Below, piece after piece: positions 1 to 11,251 of a DNA stretch of 64,000 nt. Below the pieces are notes generated by a model that did not search any database, was not told where the DNA came from, and saw only the letters and a list, made by a program, of their open reading frames with translations. The DNA is from Pohlia nutans (lineage: Eukaryota; Streptophyta; Bryopsida; Bryales; Mniaceae), in the NCBI GenBank assembly GCA_022496805.1, contig CM040107.1, positions 9,320,501-9,384,500 on the forward strand, written 5' to 3'. Numbering within the stretch: the stretch's first letter is position 1; each line of letters opens with the position of its first letter. The translations under genes were made by a program, and so were the position numbers.

Positions 1-272
1 CGGGAAGTCGTATAGTGCCTGCCACATCTCCCAGGTCCAACTTCCATACTTCGCCCGGATGGTTGTCCGGAAGGCGTCCACCATTGGTCCGCCCTCGATT
101 TCCTTCAGCATCTGGGAGTCCTGTACATCCCACACTCTCCCAAACTATCCCAAACACCCCATCTTCTGGAGGTCCTTCATTAGCTCGTCGAAGTCTTCCT
201 CGTGCTACGGAATGTCCGGGCAAATGCGCTTCTCCGGAATCTTGGCCCCGGCTTCCCTGCGTGCTATGGCTG
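1..272 (-). pseudogene. N-terminal part of nested-element protein, copy A, broken
   Basis: Read on the minus strand from about 272, this matches the start of the 283-residue frame at 42494-43345. Shared features are an ARRE.G.KI.EKRI opening, a D(F/L)..LMKDL...GCLG block, then VWD and a W...W.A.YDFP block. The start ATG of the other copy reads ATA here. At least two in-frame stops occur where the other copy has Gln and Leu. The frame runs off the window edge. The protein family is unidentified. It is a dead copy of a mobile-element gene. Confidence 0.6.
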
Positions 273-1023
273 CGGACCCCGGTCGGAATTCTTCACTCCT
301 CCGGGTGTGGCGCAGCTACTTCTCCGGATGCGCTTTCTCTTTCCTTGGCAAACCTTGCGCCTCCCGCTCCGGGCGCTTCCCCTTTCGCTTCCGTGGTGTT
401 CTTTTGACCTCCCGGAGAGCCCGCGACCCTCTTCCTGGTTGCGCATTCACTTTCTTCCTCAAACTCCGCCGGAAATGGCGGTGCGCACTGTCCGGATGCT
501 GGCCTATTCCAAATTCTAATCTCGCGTCGCTGTTTCTCACCGGGTGCTCAGTTTCTCTCACTCCTGGGCGCTCAGTTTCTCTAACTCCCGGGCGCTCAGA
601 ATGTGCACAAGACGGTCGCTCACTGCTGTCTACCTCCGGGCACACAATGGAAACTCTATCTCTCTCCGGAACTACAAAAATGGCGTGCGCGGGGGACTGG
701 AGGAATCGGGGAGAAAAGAATAGTGGGCCGCCCAATTTAAGGCGGCCCAATTCAAATCCCGGATCGTGGCCGGGACCGGCAGAGGCCAATCCCCAGACCT
801 CCGGCATCCCATCTGGTCTCCTGTCCGGTCCGCCGCCATTCTCAGGCTCCGTAGTGAATACCTAAGATGCGCGCGAGAGCACCACTCTCACCAAATAATT
901 AAAGAGGTCATAATGAACACTATTTCTCCCATTTATGGCGGCTAGGCTACCTTTTACTGTCCTACAAACCCTAACTGCCCGTTTTGGAATAAACGAAGTT
1001 CGACAACCTGGGTAACTGGAATG
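1..1023 (-). mobile_element. Nested element family, copy A (one end only)
   Basis: This stretch aligns by eye with 43079-44069 over its whole length. The shared sequence runs from the N-terminal coding part through a GC-rich leader to the terminal block ending near GTTCGACAA (GTTCAACAA in the other copy). Copy A is cut by the window start, so only the 5' end relative to its minus-strand gene is present. The leader is rich in CCGG and TCCGG words and in pyrimidine tracts. The right boundary, about 1020-1025, is set only by where similarity to the second copy stops, and no target duplication can be checked. The element class is unknown. It lies just upstream of CACTA transposase exons, as copy B does, but the flanking sequences of the two copies differ, so these are separate insertions. 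Confidence 0.75.
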
Positions 1024-1420
1024 TACTACTGTGGGTAGATTTTTATAGGACTCTACACGTGCGAAGACACGGCTAGTGTTACAATTCAAACTGGTAATCA
1101 AATAATGTATATGAAATGTACATTACAGTGATACTTTGTGTATTATATACAAAGTGTGATAGAACTGGACCAGAGTATAGTGTAGCCCTAAATCCACACA
1201 GCACATTGTACTATTCTGCAAGAATGGGGTTTTATAAAATTCCAACGTTGTATACACGTAGCGATATGTATTCATATGTAGAGTATAGCCTACGTTAATT
1301 ACAGTAACAATTATGATTGAAATAGAATTTGACATATATCTTGGGTGTGGTCTGGGGATAGCACAATTAGTATAGGTGTTCATGTCTACAATAAATGATT
1401 GTGAAATTGAAATGTACAGG

Positions 1421-2535
1421 ACTTACCAGCGCGTCATGTCTTAGACGTGATGCATTGCGAGAAAAACTTAGCCGAGAACATAATACGGACAACATTTGGA
1501 GAGAAGGACAGCCTATCCGTGAGAGCAGATATGCAAGCTCGAGGAATCAGACCTCATCTGCATTTACAAGCAATTGGCCCAAACCGGGATCGTTTTTTCA
1601 TGCCAGATGCTTCATACGTTTTGTCAGCATCAGATAAGGCGAAGGTGTTGAGAGTTTTAAAAAATTTGAGAACTCCAACCAATTATGTTGCAGCTCTACA
1701 CACCAAAATTAGCAAAGGCAAACTCAGAGGTCTAAAATCTCATGACTACCACATTCTAATGCAACAGGTTTTGCCATTGTGTTTTCGAAAAAATTTCAAC
1801 AAGGCTCTTGCAGGGGCAGTCATAGGATTGAGCCGATTATTCCGAAAGCTATGCGCGAAGACAATTAATGGGGCATATAAAGATCGTAACTACCCCCTGG
1901 AAATAAACGTTTAAGGTTTGGGAGGCTCTCCCTTCGTGGAATGACTTGAAGCATTGTAGCTTCGTATAGGCTCACAGGGAATTCCCTGTGAGATTTTCTC
2001 ACAGGGAATTCCCTGTGAGCCTACACAAAACTTTCCAGGGGGCTAGTTATGCCGGGTGAAGCCCCCATCGGAAGGACTCCCGGCCTGTGAGGGACCCGAC
2101 CCGACCCGACCCAATTGCACAGAAACCATGTGCATGTTTGAGAAAGAAATGCCACCTGCTTTCTTTGACATAATGTCTCATCTGCCGTATCACCAAACGC
2201 AGGAGGTTTTCTTGTGCGGTCCTGTACACACCAGTGGGATGTATCCATACGAGAGATATTTTAAAAATGTGAAAGGATTTGTGAGAAACCTTGCAAAACC
2301 AGAAGGTAGCAGTGCTCAGGGTTACCAAATTGGACCAGCCTTGGGGTTTATCACGGAGTATATGTCAGAGTACAATATCACCACGTAGAGAATATGGGAC
2401 GATAAAGAAGAGCCAGCCATGATAGACGAGATATTAGAAGGGAAAGGCAAGCCAAAAATATTATCTGAAGACCTGAGAAGCGCGATGCATGCTTTTGTCT
2501 TGGACAACTCGGCACACATCGAACCGTATCGACAG
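1421..2535 (+). pseudogene. CACTA TNP2-type transposase, C-terminal exon, interrupted
   Basis: Conserved blocks of plant CACTA transposases appear in order: LDVMHCEKN near 1437, then a GLKSHDYHILMQQVLP block near 1728. After an interruption come PPAFFDIMSHL (near 2150), GPVHTSGMYPYERYFKNVKG (near 2218) and RIWDDKEEPAM (near 2389). The exon opens after a TGTACAG acceptor and closes at a GTAAGA donor (about 2535). Both ends are homologous to those of CACTA 2 in this window. A small palindromic element plus about 60 bp of extra sequence lies at 1887-2110 and shifts the frame. A TAG at 2386-2388 replaces a codon that the second copy keeps open. The N-terminal half is absent. The gene is non-functional as it stands. 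Confidence 0.88.
1887..2049. mobile_element. 163-bp palindromic MITE inside the CACTA transposase exon
   Basis: The left end TAACTACCCCCTGGAAA (1887-1903) is the reverse complement, bar one base, of the right end TTTCCAGGGGGCTAGTTA (2032-2049). The centre holds two copies of a perfect 22-bp palindrome with half-site CTCACAGGGAA, at about 1971-1992 and 1999-2020. The whole centre is itself palindromic and would fold into a long hairpin. A TA target duplication is possible if the outermost TA is counted as target, but this is ambiguous. About 60 bp after the right end (2050-2110), including a GACCC tandem run, is also foreign to the transposase. Confidence 0.7.
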
Positions 2536-4804
2536 TAAGAATTACTCTCCCATGCTTGTATAGGGATTGCCAGAAAATGCAAACGTTGAACACCTTCCGG
2601 TAATTTGAGTTCGCGAAGAATAATCGAGTTAATGTTAATGTATGGTGTGACTGAAATTGGAGTTCTGCGTGGCCACATTGTTATGGTAGATTATGGGTAT
2701 TCATAGAGCTGGTACACAAAGAATGAGATATTCACCCCTTAGATCAGAGACTACAAATTTTGTGGTCCAGGACATTTGTAAAGCGGAACCCAGTACAACG
2801 GAGTAATTGATTACAATATTTGGAATCCTGTACATATTGATTGTAGCAAGTGTATGTGGAAAGAGAACGTAGATGACCATGAACTATAGTAGCTGTTAAA
2901 AGAAATCAGATCAGAGGAGAAAAGTCCCCAATAATTACCCATGACAAGTACGTAGTGTTCGCAGAGTTGAAATGTTCCGTCTGTAATGGTGGACAGTAAT
3001 ATTATATTAGGTCTATAAGAGATTACTGTCGGTTCGTATATATTCATTTCGTTAATTCACAATTTATTCGATGTGAAATTCATGTTAACCACTAAAGGAA
3101 CAAGGCTAATTTTCAAAGATCTGTGAGCTAAGTATGGAATGAATATTGGTCGTCAATTAGTGTGAATTCTTTATATTGTTTCTACTCTTAGTAACAAAGA
3201 TGGGAAGGTTATTTGTGTATGGAGATGATGTGTATATCGAAAAATACAAGCATCGAAAGGTGGAAAAAAAAATAGCGGGCACCGGTTGTATGAAAAATTT
3301 CGTATAAAGATCTATGCATCTGATTTTTTATACACAATGAGGTAACGAGACCATATACACAATTGCCATATTCTTTTAACCGAACGTAAGTATAACTTTT
3401 GCATTTTGGGAATTATGAAGTAGTACCAAAGTTGGGCTAATGTTGCAAAAAAATAAAAAGGCTACCAACTTTTACGATTTTTTTGAAACAATCGAAGACC
3501 CTTGAAGGTTGAATTTTATTAGGTTGTAACAAATTCAATTTGGTTGGAATATCCTACGGTTGGACGATTCAATAAGTTTGTAGAATGAGAGGTAATTGTC
3601 ATTTAATAAGAAGGGATACTTTGGAGTGTTTGGAGAGAAACATAGTTATGGTCATTTACGGGTTAACCTTCGAACGCAAATATATTTAGTAATGCAGAAT
3701 CGTAAACATTTCTTTCATAAAATATTAAGAATGATTATGTGTTTTATTTAGTGTAACTATGTTGTGTAGGAGTCTTGATGTATCTAAGGTATTTGGTTTG
3801 GCCTTTCAAGAACCCAATTGGTGCAACTGAGTAGAAATAATGAGCAATAATCATACAGAATATAACCAAGCATCAGTGGCTGGCATTGTACCCTAACCTC
3901 AGGAAGCTGAAGCATCCAAGTAGTGGATGGACAGTTGTAAAATATTATTGGAACGTCGACAAAGCTTTCGTCTGCTGTCAAGTGAAATAAAGTAAAGTGG
4001 GATTATAGGGTGTACTGTGTACATAAATTTGAAAATGTGAATAAAAAGTAATCGAACAAATATAGTGCACTTCCAATGGCAGGAGCTGTGAATCCAAACT
4101 GAAGTACGAGTATATGCACTCGTCATATTTTAAATATTAGAAACCATATTTGAAATTGAAGATTCCTATGTGGTTTTATAGAGTGAAGTGAACCTACACT
4201 TGTTACATGATATGGGTGATTAGGAAAAAAAAATCTGAACTACAAGTACGTTTTTGTGTAAAATACTTCAGAAGTGCAATTAGCCGAATGATGCAATCAT
4301 TAAATGAGTAATTAACAATATGTAGGAAACAATCTGTAAATGTATTATAATAGTACGTAGATAAAAATATATGAAAAGAAAATGTTGAGCAATCTGTATG
4401 GGAAGGACTTCTTCAAATGTTTGTGCATAGCCATGGAAATCTAGGGGGTGAAGGATACTCAGTTTGGTTAAAAACACGACAAGGCAAAAAGTAAGTAGAG
4501 GTAGTGTCTTTTTTTATTGGTGTACCTAACACAATAATACAAAATAATTAATCAAGGCACAAAGTTCAACCCATATGTGATGCAAATGCTGGATATTTGT
4601 TGGCCTTCTTGGGATTGCATGACCCTATGCCCCAAACCCTAAATCAGAACATTTTGATGGTATATACAAAAGCATGGCATTGCGTATACATGCTGCGTTG
4701 GCAAAGATGGACTATGGAACAGACCCAATTCATTTGTCCACTCTATTGAAGTAAACCTAAATATTCGTTTGCCTAATGTAGAAAGTAATGTCAAATAGTG
4801 TTGC
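2536..4804. other. Non-coding interior of CACTA 1
   Basis: This is AT-rich sequence between the transposase exon and the second-protein exon. No reading frame with family resemblance and no RNA gene was seen. It probably contains the 3' end of the transposase gene, the spacer, and introns or upstream exons of the second gene. The ORFs here are short and have no coding character. Confidence 0.4.
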
Positions 4805-5714
4805 ACTCTGAAATTCGCGGGTATACTACAGGAGGTACGAAGCATTATGGGCAGAGAGCACAAATGCACGAGCTGCATTCAGTTCTAGACATCCTGGGAA
4901 GAATGGAAAAAGAGGGGCACGGTATCCACCGGAGTTGCAGGCGCTGCCAGAGTTTCAAGAGTGGCTTCGCATGGACATAGAGGACCAAAAACTGCAGGGA
5001 ATGGAAATTCCAATTGACGTTGATGATACATCCAAACCACCATCATTGCAGGCACAAAGGTTTAAGAGTATGTATGCGGACGGGTACCACTATCGTGTAA
5101 AGAGTGCGGAGGAGAGCATCACAAAAACCTGTGACTCTGGAGTAGCGGCATTTTTCCGCAAGCCATGTCGATCAGGGAGGCGGGACAAGAATTTGGTTGA
5201 TGCCAACTTGGAGTACATTGGCCAAATTCTCGAGATTGTGGAGTTAAATTATGGTGGACATTGCACTGTGCTTTTGGTGTGCGACTGGGTTAAGGCAAAT
5301 TACAGGGGAAGGAGTGCCACAGTCCGCAAAGATGAATGGGGTTTTACTGTAGCTAATTTTAACAGCATGGTACCTTACCGGTACGAGTCTTTCGCATTTC
5401 CCATTCATTGCGATCAGGTTTTTTTTTCTGATGAGGAAGACGAGCCAGGGTGGAAGGTTGTATTGCGAACAGAGGTTCGGGGACGGCGCATTGACAACGA
5501 AATGGACGATCCCGATGAAATCCCCATGTTTGCCATGGGGTCAGATCATGACTTCACAGGGCTCCGCGCACCAGAATCAATTCCCGAGACAAGCCTGGAT
5601 CCTCTTCCAACAGGTACAAACATTCAACTCAATGAAATTTTGAATGAAGTTTTAGAAGGAGAGGCCCTACTATTTGACAGAGACGTTGGAGAGTCATCGG
5701 AAGACGGTGAATGA
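4805..5714 (+). pseudogene. CACTA-associated second protein, DUF4216-like
   Basis: An open frame from about 4935 to 5714 can be extended in another frame back to about 4825. Recognisable blocks are ELQALPEFQEWL (near 4935), a mid-region MYADGYHYRVKSAE, then LEYIGQILEIVELNYGG and VLLVCDWVKANY. These are followed by DEWGFTVANFNSM and YESFAFPIHCDQVFF, the order seen in DUF4216 proteins next to TNP2 transposases. The tail is acidic (EALLFDRDVGESSEDGE). The frame is open for 259 residues, longer than most coding pieces in the window. Its role in transposition is not established. The matching gene of CACTA 2 lies at about 45790-46447. Confidence 0.82.
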
Positions 5715-7796
5715 ATATTCAGTTCTGTAACCCGGATTTCAATTATATCTGAATATGGCCGGCATGGAAAAATTTATGTTAGCACTTTACCAGGGAGATA
5801 GTGAGTGTGATGGATGCGTGAATAGATGGCACAGTGCATGATAAGTGGATGGGGTTGGTGACAGAGGAGTGAATATTGTCAATATGATGTGCAAAAAGGA
5901 TTTGAGGCAAACATTGAATGACGTCACTATGAAAGTGTAAGTTCAGAGTGTACAAGCATATGTGAGGCATGCTTGGATGGATCTCAAATGTACCTCTATG
6001 GGAGCGCATGTAGGTTAAGAAAGTATATTGTTCAGTATATACCCGCAGATGATAAAGACTGTGAACCATGAAAAGCTTGTAAGTGCTGCTAACTTTACAT
6101 GTTTTCATTCCGGTCATGTTCCTCAATGGCAGTCTATATGGATTTTGGCACAACTGTAGTAAGGGAACTGTATGACAAGCATTGGACTTGAGTGTTTAAA
6201 ACACGGAAGATGTTTTAAGCTAAACTTATTAAAATTCAGTGAGTCACATGCAAGAACTGGTTTGACGGGAATACAGGGATACAAGTCAGTGTTTAGATTG
6301 GTTATAATGACGAACATAAATATGCATGAAAAAATGGAAGATGGACTAACTTGATTTGCATGGAATAGTAATCAGAAATCTCAATGTACAAGGATGTACA
6401 TTTTACCCCGTGCAGGACCGAGGCGTCATATGTAGGACATGTCAATGATCAGGGAGATTTTCATGGGGTCATGTACTATGATTCTCCTTTGAAATAATCA
6501 TATGAATTAAATATGGAAACACACTTGTGGATGAGAATATGTTTTTTAATCTGATTTTTGAAATGCAAGGTATGGAAAACAAAGGGGGTTTTGTGGGAGG
6601 AAGGGATGTGCGCGCAGGACATAATGAGTAACTGTAATGAAGTAGTATTTCTCAATTCAACCTACAGGATATTAGTAAATAGAACTACGAAAGGTAAATA
6701 GAACCATGGTAACTGACCATAGAGAGTGCATTATTACAATATCTGAAGTGAAGAGAATGAATTTCCAGGGTTTTCGATATTTTTGGAACATATTGGCAGA
6801 CATGGAGAAAATTCTTAAGTTGGTTACAATAGGAAGACATGTGCAATGAAATTTTTTATTACATGTTTTATAGAAATCGGGAAATTAATATTCACAGTAT
6901 AATAAAAAGACAGAGCTGCAACCTATGCTCAACAGTGGAGAGAACCGCTGATTTATAAGGGTTAAGTAACCACGCATTCCATAGTCAATAAAAAAAATTA
7001 TTTATTCGGTTGATTTCGTACTTGTAACGATGAATGTTACATTACGACATACATATACGGAAACAAGTATGAGTAATTAGAATTTCTGGACTGAAATACA
7101 GAATGCCCTGAAAGTAAGTTGCAGAGCATACCTTTTATCTATTACTGTAATGGTCGTAACAAGTACACTAAACTCTTGCCTGAAATCACCATTAGTCAAA
7201 TCAGTGGATGCCACCCAATACCGTACGCTCAATTTCCATGACCACTGGAAGGACAGGTGTACATTTTTAGTACTATGGAGTCACTAACCCAAGTGAAATA
7301 TAAATGAGCAATAGAAGGTAAGTGTGAAACGAAAAAAAAACGCAGAAAATACGTGTGTGGTAAATAATGTTTGCCACTACAGTTACGACCTTTACAATGG
7401 ACAAGAGAGAGTTGACATGGAGGCATGAACGCCATGTAAAAGTGAAACGACATTAATTACGAGATAAAGCAAAACAAAGGCAGTTTATTACTTCATGAAG
7501 TATCAGAATACAATCAAATAATTCGGGAGCAAGAAGGTAATTTATTCAACAGTCTGTATTTGACCACATAGACTCGGCACACCCCAACTTTTCAGGGTCA
7601 TGTCAGCAAAATCCTTCAAGAAATTTGACTAATAATTACATCTAAACAAAGCTACTAAAATCAATAGAAATTTTGTGCACACTGTCAACTGTGTAACAGA
7701 AATCTGTGGAGTAAGGTAAGTCATGACCACCACTACCCACAACAACAGAAAACAGTTGAAAATCAGTTGAAGCGGTCACAGTTTTCTAGTAGTGTT
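5715..7796. other. Non-coding right end of CACTA 1 with terminal repeat
   Basis: AT-rich sequence after the last stop. It includes the subterminal region and the terminal inverted repeat at about 7773-7794. No gene was recognised. The bases TTA at 7795-7797 follow the terminus and may be one half of a 3-bp target duplication. Confidence 0.5.
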
Positions 7797-9314
7797 ATGT
7801 GGGATTCTGGTACATGGTATAGGCCTATATTGCCATCTATGGATTGACTCTCATCATCAACATGATAACAATCAAGTTGTGACGTCTATAATGAAGGTAT
7901 TGCAAGATGTTCAACGCATTCGGAAGATGTTGCCTCGTATTCTCCACATTCAAGCTGACAACTATAGGAGAGAATGTATACATGTTGGGCATGTGTGCTG
8001 CTCTAATTGGCTTAGGATTTTATAAAGAAATCCAATTATCTTTCCTGATTGTGGGTCATACGCATGAGGATATTGACCAACGATTTAGCTCCATATCGTC
8101 CGCAATGAAGCTCACAGATATAGACTCATTGAAAGAGTTGTTGCAAATAATTCAAGAAAAGCCGTCACGTTCCGAACCATTCATTCGGGCTGAACATTTG
8201 GAGCAAGATTGGAAGAAGTTCATCTCTCCGCACTTGCGAAAAGATGCATTTGTTGGCATAAGCCAACCTCATCATTTTAGATTTTATGTATAAGAGGCTG
8301 AAGCACATGTACAATACAAACCATATGCAAGATCTCCATTGTGGTTGCCTCCTATTGGCTATGTTTGTTTTGAAACAATTCCTTTAGTTCATTCAAAACC
8401 CGATTTGGCTGAAGTTTTTTAAGCAGATGACAGGGAATTGAAGGCACTAGAGGACTATATATTGCTAAAGGAACGACAAATTCTAAGACAGATGAACGTG
8501 GAAAGAAACCTTGAAGCAATTGAAGAGACTTCAAAGTTGATCACGTATTTGAAAGAGTTTCCTAAGAGGGATCGGAGTATGGATGCATTATCACCATTTT
8601 GGCCTTTTGAAGATGAAGGCATAAAACAAAATATTATGCTTCCAGCAGAAGAGACTACATCAAATGAAGTGATCGCAAGTGTTCTTCAATCTCTACCTCC
8701 AGTGATGGTATGAGATTTCTTTGGCCTCGGTCCCAAAGGCCTGTAGGCCATTGAGTACGATCAAGAAACAATAGTCATGGTAGAGTTACAAATGTAACTC
8801 AAAATTTGCCGAATACCTCATTGGTACAATCAAATTCAGTGGTCCCGAATGCTTTTCCTCCATTCAATCCTAGTAAGGATGTTGTTATAGGAATGTTTGC
8901 TGCTTTGGAAACTACTAATGAGGATCGCAGCATTGGAATATTGTTTTTATAGCAAAGGTGTTGAAGATTAGCGGACAAGCATGTATTGATGGTACTGCAA
9001 CAGTTATGTGGTATGAACCAAAAATGCATTTTGGTGTGCGGGACAAGAATGGGAAGTTTTTCAAACGGTATAGGAATTGCATAGAACGAGGATGGGAACC
9101 CTCTCAAGAAAGAAATGATTGTATTCCCATTCAATCAATCTTTATTGTGTGGAAAAATACAGTGGGAACTAAAAATTTGGTAATAGTATTTAGCAATAGA
9201 ACAGAGAAAGATATAAAGATTCCTACTAGTGAAAAAAATCATCTCTACAACCATTTAGAGATGATAAATTGGCAGCATCAAGTTAGTATGGAGAACGACG
9301 TAGCCAAAATATAG
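7797..9314 (+). pseudogene. DUF7869-type transposon gene remnant
   Basis: Three frames carry successive parts of one protein. At about 7900-7970 there is an LPRILHIQADN block. After a frameshift near 7965 comes MLGMCAALIGLGFYKEIQLS and then the strongly diagnostic FLIVGHTHEDIDQRFSSIS (about 8043-8098). This is the IQADN...GHTHEDID layout of DUF7869 proteins, common in plant and protist repeats. Further pieces at 8438-8713 and 8958-9314 read as its C-terminal part, including a WYEPKM and an IPIQSIFIVWKN block. There are stops between the pieces. CACTA 1 ends exactly where the upstream coding similarity stops, so the CACTA inserted into this gene. The domain is inferred from motif memory, and the exact function is unknown. 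Confidence 0.7.
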
Positions 9315-10654
9315 AGAAAGTAGAATTGCAATGTTTTATGGTATATGTTGTATGGTGGAAAAACAATCTTTTCCTTTAGTTTAATATATAGTGTGCATTT
9401 TATTGTATTTTAGCAAGCTATTTTCAGTGTATTTTAGCAAGCATGTTGAGGGGTTAGGCATACACCTAACTGCTTATCGGATTCTTAAAGGAGTTGTTGT
9501 AGAATAAATAGTATGGATTGGTTGGATTTAGTGCCGTCTTTGCAATTAACTTATTGCAAAATCCACATAAAACATGTAAAATTTAAAACACTCCAAAAAC
9601 ATAAACCTAAACTTTAGAAACTCCAAAAACGTAATTTAAAAAAATTTAAATAATTGCGTGGAGGACAATTTTTATACAATGAACCCCAATGTGCTCTCTT
9701 AACACAAAATTTGCCAATGGCTTAATTCAAGAATTACATTATTTTTTGGCAAATATTTTCATAGCCTTTTTTTGCTATTTTCATTCATCCAGTGTCCTAT
9801 CAAAAATTCACAATGTGCAATTTTAAAGGGGCATGTGCACTTTTAACAAAATGGGTGTTATGTGCACAAAGAATTTTGTATATCCACAACTTATTAATAT
9901 ATCCAAAATAAAATTTAAGCAAAGTTGCTAAAGTGAAAATAATATGCATGCAATATGAATTTAGTTTAAAAGCGTACTTGAGTTCATTTCTAAAACATCC
10001 GCTAACATTACTCTTAACCCCTAACTGCTCAACCAGGCCGAATTGGCCTGATGTACAGAATGACAATGCCGTAATTTTTTCATCCAATGCTTTTTACTGC
10101 GTGGGATTTTTTACGAGGAACTTGGAGTAGATACGGTTGTATATTTGAAATCGTATGTATGAAATTGAATGCTCTAATTTTTTGGAAGGCATGCATGTGT
10201 CAAGTGTCTCCATTTCCATCCAAAATTTTGTGAAATTGTGAGATGAAATTTGGTGTGGGGCTGCATCTGCCTTGATGATAGTGAGATGAACGGAGTTTTT
10301 GAAGTTGATTACTAATGAATTTCATGCAAAATTGTTCTGGCCCGGGGCAGATGGGCGTGCTTTTGGCGGTTCAACTGACACAAAATTCTCTTGAAATCAC
10401 TTCTTGCAACTAATGTGCATAACATCCATTCAAACAAAATGCACACTTGTCAAGCATCCAAACGATGACATGGAGATTGGCAGAGAGTGACGCACGAGCA
10501 TTGAATAGACAATAAATGCAAAGTTCATGCGTTTGCAAACAAATGTGGCCGCAACTCCAACTGTATTGCGTACTAGATTGAATTAAGGAGAGATTTTCTT
10601 TTACAACAGATTGCAAAGGTATGATCAATTATTTTAGGGTGATTTCAAACTGCA
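9315..10654. other. No gene seen
   Basis: AT-rich sequence with a short duplicated phrase (TGTATTTTAGCAAGC) near 9405-9445. Scattered TTAACCCC-type words, for example near 10012, resemble the ends of the TTAA-flanked MITEs described below, but no second end was found. No ORF or RNA gene could be supported. Confidence 0.4.
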
Positions 10655-11251
10655 ATGTCGAGCTCTGCAAATACAGATCGGAGACAACTGATCCAAGTGG
10701 CAGAAGGAATTTTAAGTTCTTGGCTCCAGGAAGAAGGATATAGTGAATCTGCATATCACCGTCTCTTGAACTTGCTTGATGAAGAGTTGCTACTACATTT
10801 GCCGCTGAAGCCGGGGTTGAAGAAAAAACGCTCGCCCGCAGGGTTGCGATTTCTTTGGCATATCCATACAGCCAAAGCACTTGGTTGGAAATCTCGGAGG
10901 TCAGAGGGGAGCGCCAGAGGATTCCCTGCATCGATCAATACATTCCTGTGCCAAGAGTGGTGGCCAGATGTTCAGACAAGTACCACAGTCACCACTAGGA
11001 TTTGCAGCGCTGCAAAAGCCCGAGTCGAATCCGTTGCAAAAGTCCGAATTGAATCCGCTGCTGGAGATCCAAGTGCAGACACAGATCCAAGTGCAGACAC
11101 AGATCCAGGTGCAGACAGAGGTCGAAGTGCAAACAGAGGTCGAAGTGCAGACAGGGACAATGCCGAATTCGGATTGCGTGCAAACAGAAGTGGTTGCGAT
11201 GGAAGTGCCAGCAGCAATGAAAGACCTGCAAAACAATGTCAGAGGTGTTGA
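10655..11251 (+). CDS. Unidentified 198-residue ORF with six-residue repeats
   Basis: An ATG frame runs for 198 codons. Its first 75 residues look like ordinary protein: a helical, acidic-amphipathic stretch with LIQVAEGILSSWLQ and LLNLLDEELLLHLPLK. The second half crosses an 18-bp minisatellite that yields DPSADT-type hexads, then ends in a Cys-rich tail. A second forward frame (10881-11429, no ATG at its start) is also open across the same repeat and gives QVQTQI-type hexads. A splice or frameshift from the first frame into that one is therefore equally possible. I recognise no family. It may be a lineage-specific gene, a gene fragment, or chance. Confidence 0.3.
   Translation: MSSSANTDRRQLIQVAEGILSSWLQEEGYSESAYHRLLNLLDEELLLHLPLKPGLKKKRSPAGLRFLWHIHTAKALGWKSRRSEGSARGFPASINTFLCQEWWPDVQTSTTVTTRICSAAKARVESVAKVRIESAAGDPSADTDPSADTDPGADRGRSANRGRSADRDNAEFGLRANRSGCDGSASSNERPAKQCQRC
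11067..11156 (+). repeat. 18-bp minisatellite, five units
   Basis: There are five tandem 18-bp units of the form ATCCAAGTGCAGACACAG, with later units drifting to GTCGAAGTGCAAACAGAG. As a multiple of three, the array keeps any reading frame open, which explains why long ORFs exist on both strands here. Confidence 0.9.

Larger units (their letters stand above)
1024..7794 (+). mobile_element. CACTA (EnSpm) DNA transposon 1, right part
   Basis: The region holds the C-terminal half of a TNP2-type transposase gene (1421-2535) and a DUF4216-like second protein (4805-5714), the usual order in plant CACTA elements. The right end is a canonical terminus: read on the minus strand from 7794 it begins CACTACTAGAAAACTG. 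The next bases are TTA, then an unrelated TE coding sequence starts at 7797. The left end is outside the window or masked by the nested element at 1-1023, so the target duplication cannot be confirmed. The 1024-1420 stretch has no coding similarity and probably includes an intron: an acceptor (TGTACAG) falls at 1418-1420. Subterminal copies of a CAGTTGA-type word occur within the last 100 bp. Confidence 0.8.
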
